This document shows, piece after piece, positions 50,210-57,378 of a stretch of DNA of 64,000 bases; positions within the stretch are counted from its first letter, which is position 1, and each line of letters begins with the position of its first letter. The DNA is from Microbacterium sp. K24 (GTDB lineage Bacteria; Actinomycetota; Actinomycetes; Actinomycetales; Microbacteriaceae): assembly GCF_004794465.1 (NCBI RefSeq), contig NZ_SSDJ01000141.1, forward strand, positions 1 through 64,000, given 5' to 3'. Made by a program: the position numbers and the translations under genes. The notes under the pieces are model-generated. The model did not search any database and was not told where the DNA came from. It worked only from the letters and a program-made list of their open reading frames with translations.

Positions 50210-50977
50210 TCAGCGACGCATGACGTCGCCGGAACCAGACACGTCCTCCGTGACACGGGGGTGGCCGCCGTACTCGATGTCGCCGCTGCCGTCGATGGTC
50301 GCGTCGAGCGTGCCGTCCGCCGTCACGGCTGCGCCACCGGCTCCCGCGATGGCGACGACGGCATCCGTGCTGCGGAGGCCCGCCGCCTCGTACCCGCCGT
50401 CGCCGTGGATCTCGACGTGCTGGGCGTCCGCCGTGCCGTCGATCGCGACTCCCCCGGAGCCGTCGATGCGGACGCGGAGGTCGGCCACTGCGGCATCACG
50501 CACAGCGATCGCACCGGAGCCGTCGATCGTGAGGACGGCTTCAGCCGCACGGAGCCCGGTGGCCTCGACGTCGCCCGAACCGCGAACGGTGATCGTCGGT
50601 GCCGTCGCCCCGGAGAAGTCCGCGACAGCGTCGCCCGAGCCGAGCACCGTCATGGACTCGAGAGACGAGACCGTGAGCTCGTAACGGATCTCCCCGCTGC
50701 GCAGCATCCCGTCGCCGTCCATGCCGAGGCGCAGGACCCCGCCGTCGATGTCGGCCGTGAGGCGGTCGATGATCCGCTCGCCCGCGATCACCGTGAGGGA
50801 GGGCGTCGCCCCCAGCGTCACCGTGAGATCGCCGGACGTGTCGAGCTCCACCGCGGAGACATCGGTGATGACGCGGGCCTGGGTGACCGTGGGGCCCGGG
50901 TCGATGGACGCGCAGCCGGTCAGGGCCGAGGCGACGACGATGGCGAGGGCAGAGGCGAGGAGGAGACGTGAGCGCAT
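50210..50977 (-). CDS. GIN-domain (DUF2807) lipoprotein
   Basis: A 255-residue secreted lipoprotein: signal peptide ending in the lipobox LTGC (Cys22), then a DUF2807 beta-helix made of repeated short turns ([48 protein letters not shown]). The repeat of G-S-G-D is clear. The role is unknown; such domains are thought to be putative extracellular autotransporter-like or adhesin-type. It starts alone, with TACCGT six bases before its ATG. Confidence 0.85.
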   Translation of the reverse strand: MRSRLLLASALAIVVASALTGCASIDPGPTVTQARVITDVSAVELDTSGDLTVTLGATPSLTVIAGERIIDRLTADIDGGVLRLGMDGDGMLRSGEIRYELTVSSLESMTVLGSGDAVADFSGATAPTITVRGSGDVEATGLRAAEAVLTIDGSGAIAVRDAAVADLRVRIDGSGGVAIDGTADAQHVEIHGDGGYEAAGLRSTDAVVAIAGAGGAAVTADGTLDATIDGSGDIEYGGHPRVTEDVSGSGDVMRR

Positions 50978-50983
50978 GCCCTC

Positions 50984-50989
50984 ACGGTA
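50984..50989 (-). promoter_or_regulatory. Candidate leaderless -10 for the GIN-domain lipoprotein
   Basis: TACCGT on the minus strand, six bases (GAGGGC) before the ATG. Confidence 0.5.
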
Positions 50990-51084
50990 GGAAGCGGGTC
51001 TCCGGCTCCGACAGCTACCGAGGTATCGACATGCTCTCGCTCCCCGGTATGAGTGCCGTTCGGACGAAACGTCGACCCATCACG

Positions 51085-51090
51085 TAGCGT
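51085..51090 (+). promoter_or_regulatory. Candidate leaderless -10 for the DoxX-like gene
   Basis: TAGCGT, six bases (GAGGGC) before the ATG at 51097. The same six-base spacer occurs in the divergent GIN-domain gene. Confidence 0.5.
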
Positions 51091-51096
51091 GAGGGC

Positions 51097-51495
51097 ATGA
51101 GAGCAGTCGCCCGATGGATCCTCGCGATCGCGCTCGGCGCGATCGGAATCATGCACTTCCGGTCGACCAGGGGCTTCCGCGTCGTCGTTCCCGACTGGGC
51201 CGCGGAGGTGACCAAGCTCGACAAGAACGACATCGTCATCGCCTCGGGCGCGGCCGAGATCGCGTTGGCCACGGGGCTGCTCGCGCTCCCCCGCGAGCGT
51301 CACCGGATCGGATGGGCGACGGCCGCCTTCTTCGTCGCGGTTCTTCCCGGCAACATCCACCAGTGGCGCACGGGCCGCTCGACCCCGGGGCTCGACACGG
51401 ATGCCCGCCGCCTCGGACGCCTCTTCCTGCAGCCGCTGCTCGTGCTGTGGGCGCTCTGGGCGACGGGCGAAGAGAAGGTTCGCCGGCGGCGCTGA
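51097..51495 (+). CDS. DoxX-like membrane protein
   Basis: A 132-residue integral membrane protein with about four helices (WILAIALGAIGIMHF, IVIASGAAEIALATGLLAL, IGWATAAFFVAVLPGNIHQW, FLQPLLVLWALWAT), the DoxX-like layout. Proteins of this type are found with redox stress genes, but the function is unclear. It lies 48 bases before the photolyase gene on the same strand and may be co-transcribed with it. Confidence 0.82.
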   Translation: MRAVARWILAIALGAIGIMHFRSTRGFRVVVPDWAAEVTKLDKNDIVIASGAAEIALATGLLALPRERHRIGWATAAFFVAVLPGNIHQWRTGRSTPGLDTDARRLGRLFLQPLLVLWALWATGEEKVRRRR

Positions 51496-51543
51496 GCTTC
51501 GCTGCGGCGCCCGAATGTCGGCGGCGTCCGCAAGAATGGAGCG

Positions 51544-52893
51544 ATGGCTTCCCCATCGATCGTCTGGTTCCGCGACGACCTGCGGCTGGCGGACAACCCG
51601 GCCCTCCGCGCCGCCATCGACCGCGATGAACCGATCATCGCCCTGTTCGTTCTCGATGAGGAGTCCGACGGGATCCGTCCACTCGGCGGTGCCGCCCGGT
51701 GGTGGCTGCATCATTCGCTCGCCTCGCTCGCCGAACATCTCCACGACAAGGGGGCGACTCTCGTCCTGCGGCGGGGCGCTGCCGATGGCATCGTGCGACA
51801 GCTCGTGACGGATGCCGGTGCCGGAGCCGTGTTCTGGAACCGCCGCTACGGAGGGCCGGAGCGAGCGGTCGACGCGGGGATCAAGTCGGCCCTGCGGGAA
51901 GACGGCGTGACGGTGGCGTCGTTCGCCGGGTCGCTCCTCCACGAGCCGTGGACCGTGACGACGGGCAGCGGCACGCACTACTCGGTCTTCACACCGTTCT
52001 GGCGGGCCTGTCGGGCTCTTCCCGCTCCACGATCTCCCCTCCCCGAGCCCCGCGAGATCCCGGGCGTGCCGCGACCACCGGCATCCGACGCCCTCGAAGA
52101 CTGGGAGCTGCTCCCCTCGAAGCCGGACTGGGCGGGAGGGCTGCGCGAGACCTGGGAACCGGGCGAGCCGGCCGCGCGCCGACGCCTGAAGGAGTTCCTC
52201 ACGGACGACCTCCCCCACTACGACCGCACACGCGACGAGCCTTCCGCCGGCGCCACATCGCTGATGTCTCCTCGCCTGCGCTGGGGAGAGGTGAGCCCCT
52301 TCACGGTGTGGCACGAGTCGGTCGGCGTCGACGGGGCGGGCAGATTCCTGTCCGAGCTCGGCTGGCGCGAGTTCGCCTGGCACACGCTGTACCACTTCCC
52401 CGACCTGGCGACGAAGAACCTCCGGCAGGAGTTCGACTCCTTCCCCTGGCCGCCGCTCGATCCGCCGCAACTGGATGCCTGGCAGCACGGCGAGACCGGC
52501 ATCCCCCTGGTGGATGCCGGGATGCGGGAGCTCTGGCACACCGGATACATGCACAACCGGGTACGGATGGTCACGGCATCGTTCCTCATCAAGAATCTGC
52601 TGATCGATTGGCGTCTCGGCGAGGAATGGTTCTGGGACACGCTCGTCGACGCCGACGAGGCCAACAACCCGTTCAACTGGCAGTGGGTCGCCGGATCGGG
52701 TGCCGATGCCGCGCCGTACTTCCGTGTGTTCAACCCGGAGCTGCAGGCGAAGAAGTTCGATCCGCAGAGCACGTACATCTCCCAGTGGGCGGCGGACGCG
52801 CCGAGCGAGCCGATCGTCGACCTCGGAGAGACCCGGAAGGCCGCGCTCGCCGCGTACGACCAGGTCAAGCGCGGAGGGCGCAGCGGGAAGTGA
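51544..52893 (+). CDS. phr: Deoxyribodipyrimidine photolyase
   Basis: Blue-light repair of cyclobutane pyrimidine dimers. The 449-residue protein has the N-terminal antenna domain (SIVWFRDDLRLADNPALRAA) and a C-terminal FAD domain with WREFAWHTLYHFPDL, DAGMRELWHTGYMHNRVRM and ADEANNPFNWQWVAGSGADA, which is the CPD class I pattern. The Asn in the FAD-binding region (NNPFNWQW) is kept, arguing against a plant-type cryptochrome. ATG start. Confidence 0.96.
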   Translation: MASPSIVWFRDDLRLADNPALRAAIDRDEPIIALFVLDEESDGIRPLGGAARWWLHHSLASLAEHLHDKGATLVLRRGAADGIVRQLVTDAGAGAVFWNRRYGGPERAVDAGIKSALREDGVTVASFAGSLLHEPWTVTTGSGTHYSVFTPFWRACRALPAPRSPLPEPREIPGVPRPPASDALEDWELLPSKPDWAGGLRETWEPGEPAARRRLKEFLTDDLPHYDRTRDEPSAGATSLMSPRLRWGEVSPFTVWHESVGVDGAGRFLSELGWREFAWHTLYHFPDLATKNLRQEFDSFPWPPLDPPQLDAWQHGETGIPLVDAGMRELWHTGYMHNRVRMVTASFLIKNLLIDWRLGEEWFWDTLVDADEANNPFNWQWVAGSGADAAPYFRVFNPELQAKKFDPQSTYISQWAADAPSEPIVDLGETRKAALAAYDQVKRGGRSGK

Positions 52894-52898
52894 AGACC

Positions 52899-53930
52899 AT
52901 GCGCCCGTGGGAGCTGCACGACAGCGTCGTCATCGGTGCCGGAGTGGTGGGCGCATCGATCGCCTACCACCTGGCTGCCCGCGGCGAGGCCGTGACGGTC
53001 GTCGACGCGGCACTTCCGGCATCCGGCGCGACCCGGCACTCGTTCGCGTGGATCAGTGACGGCGGCGGCCCCGACGGACCCGCTCTCGGACTTCGGGACT
53101 TCGCGGTGGAGGATTGGAGACGCCTCGGCACGGAGATTCCCGGGCTCGAGCTGGTCTGGTCAGGAGCCCTCACCTGGGGCGACGAGTTCGGACGCAGCTC
53201 GGCCATCGCGCCGCCGATCGACGTCGAGCCACGCCTCGCGCATCTTCCGGTACGGGCCCGATTCAGCCCGGAGGAGGGATGGATCGATCCTGTCCGGGTG
53301 ACCGAGCAGCTCATCGATGCCGCCCGTCGTCACGGCGCACAGACCCTGTTCGGCGCCCCTGCGCTGCGGTTGATCCGGGACGAGGCCGCAGGGACCGTCG
53401 GCGTCGACCTCGGTCACGTCGTGCTGGCAGCGAAGAACGTCATCGTGGCGGCCGGAACGGGTTCTTCCGCGCTCTGCCGCTCGATCGAGGTCGACCTGCC
53501 TATGACGTCGGCGCCCGCGATCATGGTGCGGCTCTCGGCCCCTCCCGGGCTGATCGCGCGCATCGTCGCGAACGACGAGTTCGAGGCGAGGCAGGGCCCC
53601 GACGGCACGATCCTCCTGCCGCGCGGATACTCGGGCGAGGATTCCGACGAAGCGCTGGCGCGCACGGGCGAGGCAGTGCGTCGCCTGCTGGTCGATTCCT
53701 TCGAAGATGCCGATGACGTGCGCCTGCAGAGCGTCGACGTCGGCTGGCGCCCGATGATGAGCGACGGCGAGCCCGCGATCGGTGCCACACGCGTGCCGGG
53801 CGTCCACGTCGCCGTCGCGCACCCCGGCGTCTGTCTCGCTGCGACGATCGGTCGTATCGTGGCCGCCGAGATCACGACCTCGGCGGCTGCGCCGGAACTG
53901 GCTCGTTTCCGGCCGACCCGATTCGACTGA
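52899..53930 (+). CDS. FAD-dependent oxidoreductase (DAO/glycine oxidase type)
   Basis: A 343-residue protein with an N-terminal FAD fold (VVIGAGVVGASIAYHLAARG, residues ~9-28) and the C-terminal DAO pattern (VGWRPMMSDGEPAIG, HPGVCLAATIGRIVAAEI). Likely oxidises an amine or amino acid; substrate unknown. I chose the ATG at 52899, which starts after the phr stop; a GTG at 52890 would overlap it. It follows phr directly, so the pair may be co-transcribed. The last 59 bases overlap the opposite gene. Confidence 0.88.
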   Translation: MRPWELHDSVVIGAGVVGASIAYHLAARGEAVTVVDAALPASGATRHSFAWISDGGGPDGPALGLRDFAVEDWRRLGTEIPGLELVWSGALTWGDEFGRSSAIAPPIDVEPRLAHLPVRARFSPEEGWIDPVRVTEQLIDAARRHGAQTLFGAPALRLIRDEAAGTVGVDLGHVVLAAKNVIVAAGTGSSALCRSIEVDLPMTSAPAIMVRLSAPPGLIARIVANDEFEARQGPDGTILLPRGYSGEDSDEALARTGEAVRRLLVDSFEDADDVRLQSVDVGWRPMMSDGEPAIGATRVPGVHVAVAHPGVCLAATIGRIVAAEITTSAAAPELARFRPTRFD

Positions 53931-54525
53931 GAGCAGCGGAAGCAGGGCTCTCCCGCCCCCGGACGAGGCGAATCCGGCCGATACCGTCTCGGCCGCGCAC
54001 GTGCAGCTCTGGGAATTCCTTGACGCAGAGGGCCGCGATGGAGGCGTTCCAGGTGCGCACATCGACCGCCGCATCCAACGTGCTGATCCACTCGGCGACG
54101 TCGGTGCGCAACGCCCCTGCCCTCGTCGCGCCGATGAGGCGGGCATGCTCGGCGAGCGATACATGACCGTTCCGTCGGAACACGACATCGATGGATACCT
54201 GCCGATCACGCGACAGCAGCACGAGGCGATTCCGGTCGACCAGTCTGAACACGGCATCGGCGACCACGATGCAGGCGGCCAACGTCATCACGGCCGCGAG
54301 GGCCATCGGGACGGCGATGGCGACCAAGACCTGACCGATGACGACAAGCACACCGATCTCGCCGACGAGCAATGCGAGCGTGATCACTGCCGTCCACCGC
54401 AGCGGACGCGACAACCAGAACATCAACCACTGAGCGCAGAAGCTGACTTCCAGCAGTGACACGAGGTCATCTGCCAGAGTTGCGACGCGACTCGTCCGGG
54501 GACGGGTGTCGGGAACGCGAGTCAC
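53872..54525 (-). CDS. Membrane protein of unknown function
   Basis: A 217-residue protein with two or three helices in the first half (WTAVITLALLVGEIGVLVVI, VAIAVPMALAAVMTLAACIV) and a soluble C-terminal half (HVSLAEHARLIGATRAGAL, VDVRTWNASIAALCV) I do not recognise. GTG start with TAGAGT exactly six bases upstream. Its 3' 59 bases overlap the FAD oxidoreductase gene on the other strand, so the true C-terminus is uncertain. Confidence 0.7.
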   Translation of the reverse strand: MTRVPDTRPRTSRVATLADDLVSLLEVSFCAQWLMFWLSRPLRWTAVITLALLVGEIGVLVVIGQVLVAIAVPMALAAVMTLAACIVVADAVFRLVDRNRLVLLSRDRQVSIDVVFRRNGHVSLAEHARLIGATRAGALRTDVAEWISTLDAAVDVRTWNASIAALCVKEFPELHVRGRDGIGRIRLVRGRESPASAALSRIGSAGNEPVPAQPPRS

Positions 54526-54531
54526 CCGCTC

Positions 54532-54537
54532 ACTCTA
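54532..54537 (-). promoter_or_regulatory. Candidate leaderless -10 for the unknown membrane protein
   Basis: TAGAGT on the minus strand, six bases (GAGCGG) before the GTG. Confidence 0.5.
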
Positions 54538-54565
54538 GGAGACGGCAGCACGTCGCCGCGAGCGA

Positions 54566-55021
54566 TCAGGCGGCGAGATCCTGGCCGGCCCGCACCCGGA
54601 ACCACAGGGTCAGCTCCGCCAACGCGCGCAGAGTCGTCGAGCGCTCGGCGGCGTCTTCGAGGTCTGCGAACGAGTCGCGGAACCCCGCCGGGGCCCCCTC
54701 ACGATCGTCCTGGAGCTTCCGGTATCCCATCGTCCAATCGTCGAACCGTCGTTCCTCGATCGGCTCGTCCATGAGGATCCTCATGTCACGGTGGCGCGCG
54801 TCCTGACCGATGGTGCGGGCCAGCCGACGCACGATGTGCGCTGGACCCTCGAGCACCTGGATGAACCGTTCGCCGCGGTAGAGCAGCATTCCCGTGATGT
54901 CGCGCGCGGCGTTGAGGACTCTGGCCTGATCGAGCAGGTGGGCGAGGGCGGTCTCCCGGAACGGCGCGGACGCCGTGCTGGTGTAGACGAGCGAGATCAA
55001 TGCGTTGTCTTCGGTGCTCAT
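54566..55021 (-). CDS. BLUF-domain blue-light sensor
   Basis: A 151-residue single-domain BLUF protein using FAD to sense blue light. The key residues are all present at the same spacing as in AppA: Tyr13 (LVYTS), Asn37 (ARVLNAARDITG), Gln55 (FIQVLEG), Trp96 and Met98 (FDDWTMGY), matching AppA Tyr21, Asn45, Gln63, Trp104, Met106. No output domain is fused; about 50 helical residues follow the core, so it must act through a partner. The ATG overlaps the stop of the 87-aa gene (ATGA). The photolyase gene lies ~1.7 kb away on the other strand. Confidence 0.95.
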   Translation of the reverse strand: MSTEDNALISLVYTSTASAPFRETALAHLLDQARVLNAARDITGMLLYRGERFIQVLEGPAHIVRRLARTIGQDARHRDMRILMDEPIEERRFDDWTMGYRKLQDDREGAPAGFRDSFADLEDAAERSTTLRALAELTLWFRVRAGQDLAA

Positions 55022-55281
55022 CGCTGGACCACTCCCCTTCGCTGGTCATCTGTCCCGGCATCCGCCGACGTCTCACTGTCCGAGGAGGAGACGGCGGCGG
55101 TTGCGCTGACGAGAGTGGCGAAGCTGCCGATGAGGTGCGACCGCGCATCGAAGGCGGAGTAGGTGCCGTCCGGCTGGCGGTCGACGTAGCCCAGGAAATC
55201 GCCGCTGCGGCTGCCGACATGGAAGCCCTCCTCGACGCACGCCCAGAGGACGTCGGAGGGGGCTGGGTGGGGATCGTTCAC
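55018..55281 (-). CDS. Small protein co-translated with the BLUF sensor
   Basis: An 87-residue protein with a compact beta-rich core (EEGFHVGSRSGDFLGYVDRQ, PDGTYSAFDARSHLIGSF) and a short Ser/Thr/Asp tail. I do not recognise a family. It starts with GTG, TAGTGT lying six bases upstream, and ends in an ATGA overlap with the BLUF gene, so the two are made together. It may be the partner of the BLUF protein; that is inference from coupling alone. Confidence 0.7.
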   Translation of the reverse strand: MNDPHPAPSDVLWACVEEGFHVGSRSGDFLGYVDRQPDGTYSAFDARSHLIGSFATLVSATAAVSSSDSETSADAGTDDQRRGVVQR

Positions 55282-55287
55282 TCGTGA

Positions 55288-55293
55288 ACACTA
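55288..55293 (-). promoter_or_regulatory. Candidate leaderless -10 for the 87-aa/BLUF operon
   Basis: TAGTGT on the minus strand, six bases (TCACGA) before the GTG at 55281. Confidence 0.5.
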
Positions 55294-55438
55294 TGCGGCC
55301 GGTGCGACATCAGGCTCCCCCCTTGCGCGGTCGAGACCGGATGTGGCATGCGTCGAGACGAGCTTATGAGCAGGCTGTGAGTTTCTCCGCCCATCGAATT
55401 AATCCAATCCGTGAGAGGCCGACCTCCGAACAGCCGCT

Positions 55439-55915
55439 ATGACGCTCTCCCCCTCTGCGCCATTTCTCACGCTGTCTCGAATCGTCGCTCTGGTGAGAGA
55501 TGCCATCCCTCAGCTCGCCACCTTCGGTGGTGTCGGTCTGCTCGCCTTCGTCGTCGACGTCGGCGGCTACAACCTGCTCCGCATCACCGTCATGCCCGAC
55601 CAGGTCATCTGGGCGAAGGTCGTGTCGGTCACCGTCGCGACCGGCGTCGCATGGCTCGGTCACCGCTACCTCACCTTCCGCCGCACCCGCCGGCCGGCCG
55701 TCATGAAAGAGCTGCTGCTCTTCGGGCTCGCGAACGGCGGTGGGCTGCTGATCGCGTCCGGCTGCCTGTTCGTCTCGCACTACGTGCTCGGCCTCACCTC
55801 CACGCTTGCCGACAACATCTCGGGCAATGTCGTGGGGCTCGTCCTCGGGACGCTCTTCCGCTATTTCACCTACCGGTTCCTCGTGTTCCGGTCTCCGCAG
55901 GAGGCAACATCGTGA
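55439..55915 (+). CDS. GtrA-family membrane protein (polyprenyl-linked sugar flippase type)
   Basis: A 158-residue protein with four helices, starting near LATFGGVGLLAFVVDVGGYN and ending with the GtrA pattern GTLFRYFTYRFLVFRS. GtrA proteins flip polyprenyl-phosphate sugars. ATG at 55439 has no clear ribosome-binding site; a GTG at 55493 is possible. The stop overlaps the GT2 start region, and GCAGGAGG at its end serves that gene. First gene of the glycan cluster. Confidence 0.88.
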   Translation: MTLSPSAPFLTLSRIVALVRDAIPQLATFGGVGLLAFVVDVGGYNLLRITVMPDQVIWAKVVSVTVATGVAWLGHRYLTFRRTRRPAVMKELLLFGLANGGGLLIASGCLFVSHYVLGLTSTLADNISGNVVGLVLGTLFRYFTYRFLVFRSPQEATS

Positions 55916-57378
55916 TGACTCCCCTCTGGCTTCGGCCCTTCGAGAACGACACGGCACCGAATCCTCTCCTCACGCCCGCCCCCGATCAGGCTCCCGCGCC
56001 GGGCAGTGTTCCGAACCGCGAGGTCATCGACTCCGGCCTGACCGACGCGGCGCAGAGCGCGACCTCCACGGACTGGGCGGCCGTGGTCGGCTACAGCGGG
56101 CTCGTTGCCGTCGCACTGACTCTCACGATCATCGCCGTGACGACTCTGTGGTGGATGCTCTACGCGTGGCGCTCCAAGACGACGTACGACAGCACCGCGT
56201 TCTCGAAGGAGCCGCACGCACCGCGTCACACGTTCACTCTCCTGGTTCCGGGACGGCACGAGGAAGAGGTGATGGGCCAGACGCTCGATGCCCTCGCCGC
56301 GCAGACGCACCCCGACGTGCAGATCATCGCGATCGTCGGAGATGACGACCCCGGAACCACCGCCGTGGTGCGCGCCGCCGCCGCGCGGCATCCGGACCGC
56401 ATCGAGGTCGTCGTCGACGACAGCGTGCCCAAGAACAAGCCGAAAGCGCTCAACCGCGCACTCCCCTACGCCGCCGGCTCGATCATCGGCGTGTTCGACG
56501 CCGAGGACGAGGTTCACCCGGAGCTGCTCCGGCACATCGACTCCCGCTTCACCGAGACCGGCGCGACCGTCGTGCAGGGCGGGGTCCAGCTCATGAACTT
56601 CCGCACCACCTGGTGGTCGTTGCGGAACGTGCTCGAGTACTACTTCTGGTTCCGCTCGCGCCTGCACTTCCACGCCGGTGCGCGGTTCATCCCGCTCGGT
56701 GGCAACACGGTCTTCGTGAAGAAGGATGCGCTGGTGCGCAACGACGGCTGGGATGCCGAGTGCCTCGCCGAGGACTGCGAACTCGGTGTGCGACTGTCGA
56801 GCCAGGGCGAGAAGGTCGTCGTGGCCTACAGCCCCGAGTACGTCACCCGTGAGGAGACCCCCGGCACGCTGAAGTCGTTCTACAAGCAGCGCACCCGGTG
56901 GAATCAGGGCTTTCTCCAGGTGCTCCGCAAGGGCGAGTGGCGCGCGCTGCCGACCCGCTCTCAGCGCCTCTTCGCGCGGTACATGCTCGCCATGCCGTTC
57001 CTGCAGGCAGCCACCGGGCTGCTCATCCCCCTCTCGGTGTTCCTGATCTTCGTCGTCAAGGTGCCGACCCTCGTCGCGCTCCTGACGTTCATCCCGCTCG
57101 CCCCGACCCTCGTGACCGTGGCCGTCGAGATCGCCGGTCTCGGCGAATTCGGCAGGCTGTACGGGCAGAAGGTGCGGGTCCTCGACTACGTCCGGCTCGT
57201 GCTCGGCACCATCCCGTTCCAGGTGCTGCTCGCGGGGGCTGCACTCCGCGCCGTCTTCCGCGAGATCCGCGGTGAGCGCGGCTGGGAGAAGACAGAGCAC
57301 ACGGGCGCCCATCGCGAAGGGGACGCGTCCGATGTCGATGCACGCCTGAGCCCGATCCGCGAGGAGGTGGCGGCATGA
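55915..57378 (+). CDS. Processive family 2 glycosyltransferase (polysaccharide synthase type)
   Basis: A 487-residue membrane glycosyltransferase. It has one N-terminal helix (VVGYSGLVAVALTLTIIAVT), a GT-A domain (TFTLLVPGRHEEEVMGQTL, VVDDSVPKNKPKALNRAL), the DxD-like FDAEDEVHP, the acidic LAEDCELGVRL, and Q325-R-T-R-W329 (QxxRW), then several helices. The QxxRW site marks processive synthases such as cellulose or hyaluronan synthase. GCAGGAGG lies 10 bases before the ATG; a GTG at 55912 is an alternative start. The product polymer is unknown. Confidence 0.92.
   Translation: MTPLWLRPFENDTAPNPLLTPAPDQAPAPGSVPNREVIDSGLTDAAQSATSTDWAAVVGYSGLVAVALTLTIIAVTTLWWMLYAWRSKTTYDSTAFSKEPHAPRHTFTLLVPGRHEEEVMGQTLDALAAQTHPDVQIIAIVGDDDPGTTAVVRAAAARHPDRIEVVVDDSVPKNKPKALNRALPYAAGSIIGVFDAEDEVHPELLRHIDSRFTETGATVVQGGVQLMNFRTTWWSLRNVLEYYFWFRSRLHFHAGARFIPLGGNTVFVKKDALVRNDGWDAECLAEDCELGVRLSSQGEKVVVAYSPEYVTREETPGTLKSFYKQRTRWNQGFLQVLRKGEWRALPTRSQRLFARYMLAMPFLQAATGLLIPLSVFLIFVVKVPTLVALLTFIPLAPTLVTVAVEIAGLGEFGRLYGQKVRVLDYVRLVLGTIPFQVLLAGAALRAVFREIRGERGWEKTEHTGAHREGDASDVDARLSPIREEVAA

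Noticed and set aside
50210..50977. Tandem DNA repeat array in the GIN-domain gene
   Set aside because: The GSGD repeats are at protein level within a beta-helix; the DNA units vary in length and sequence, so it is not a DNA repeat or CRISPR.
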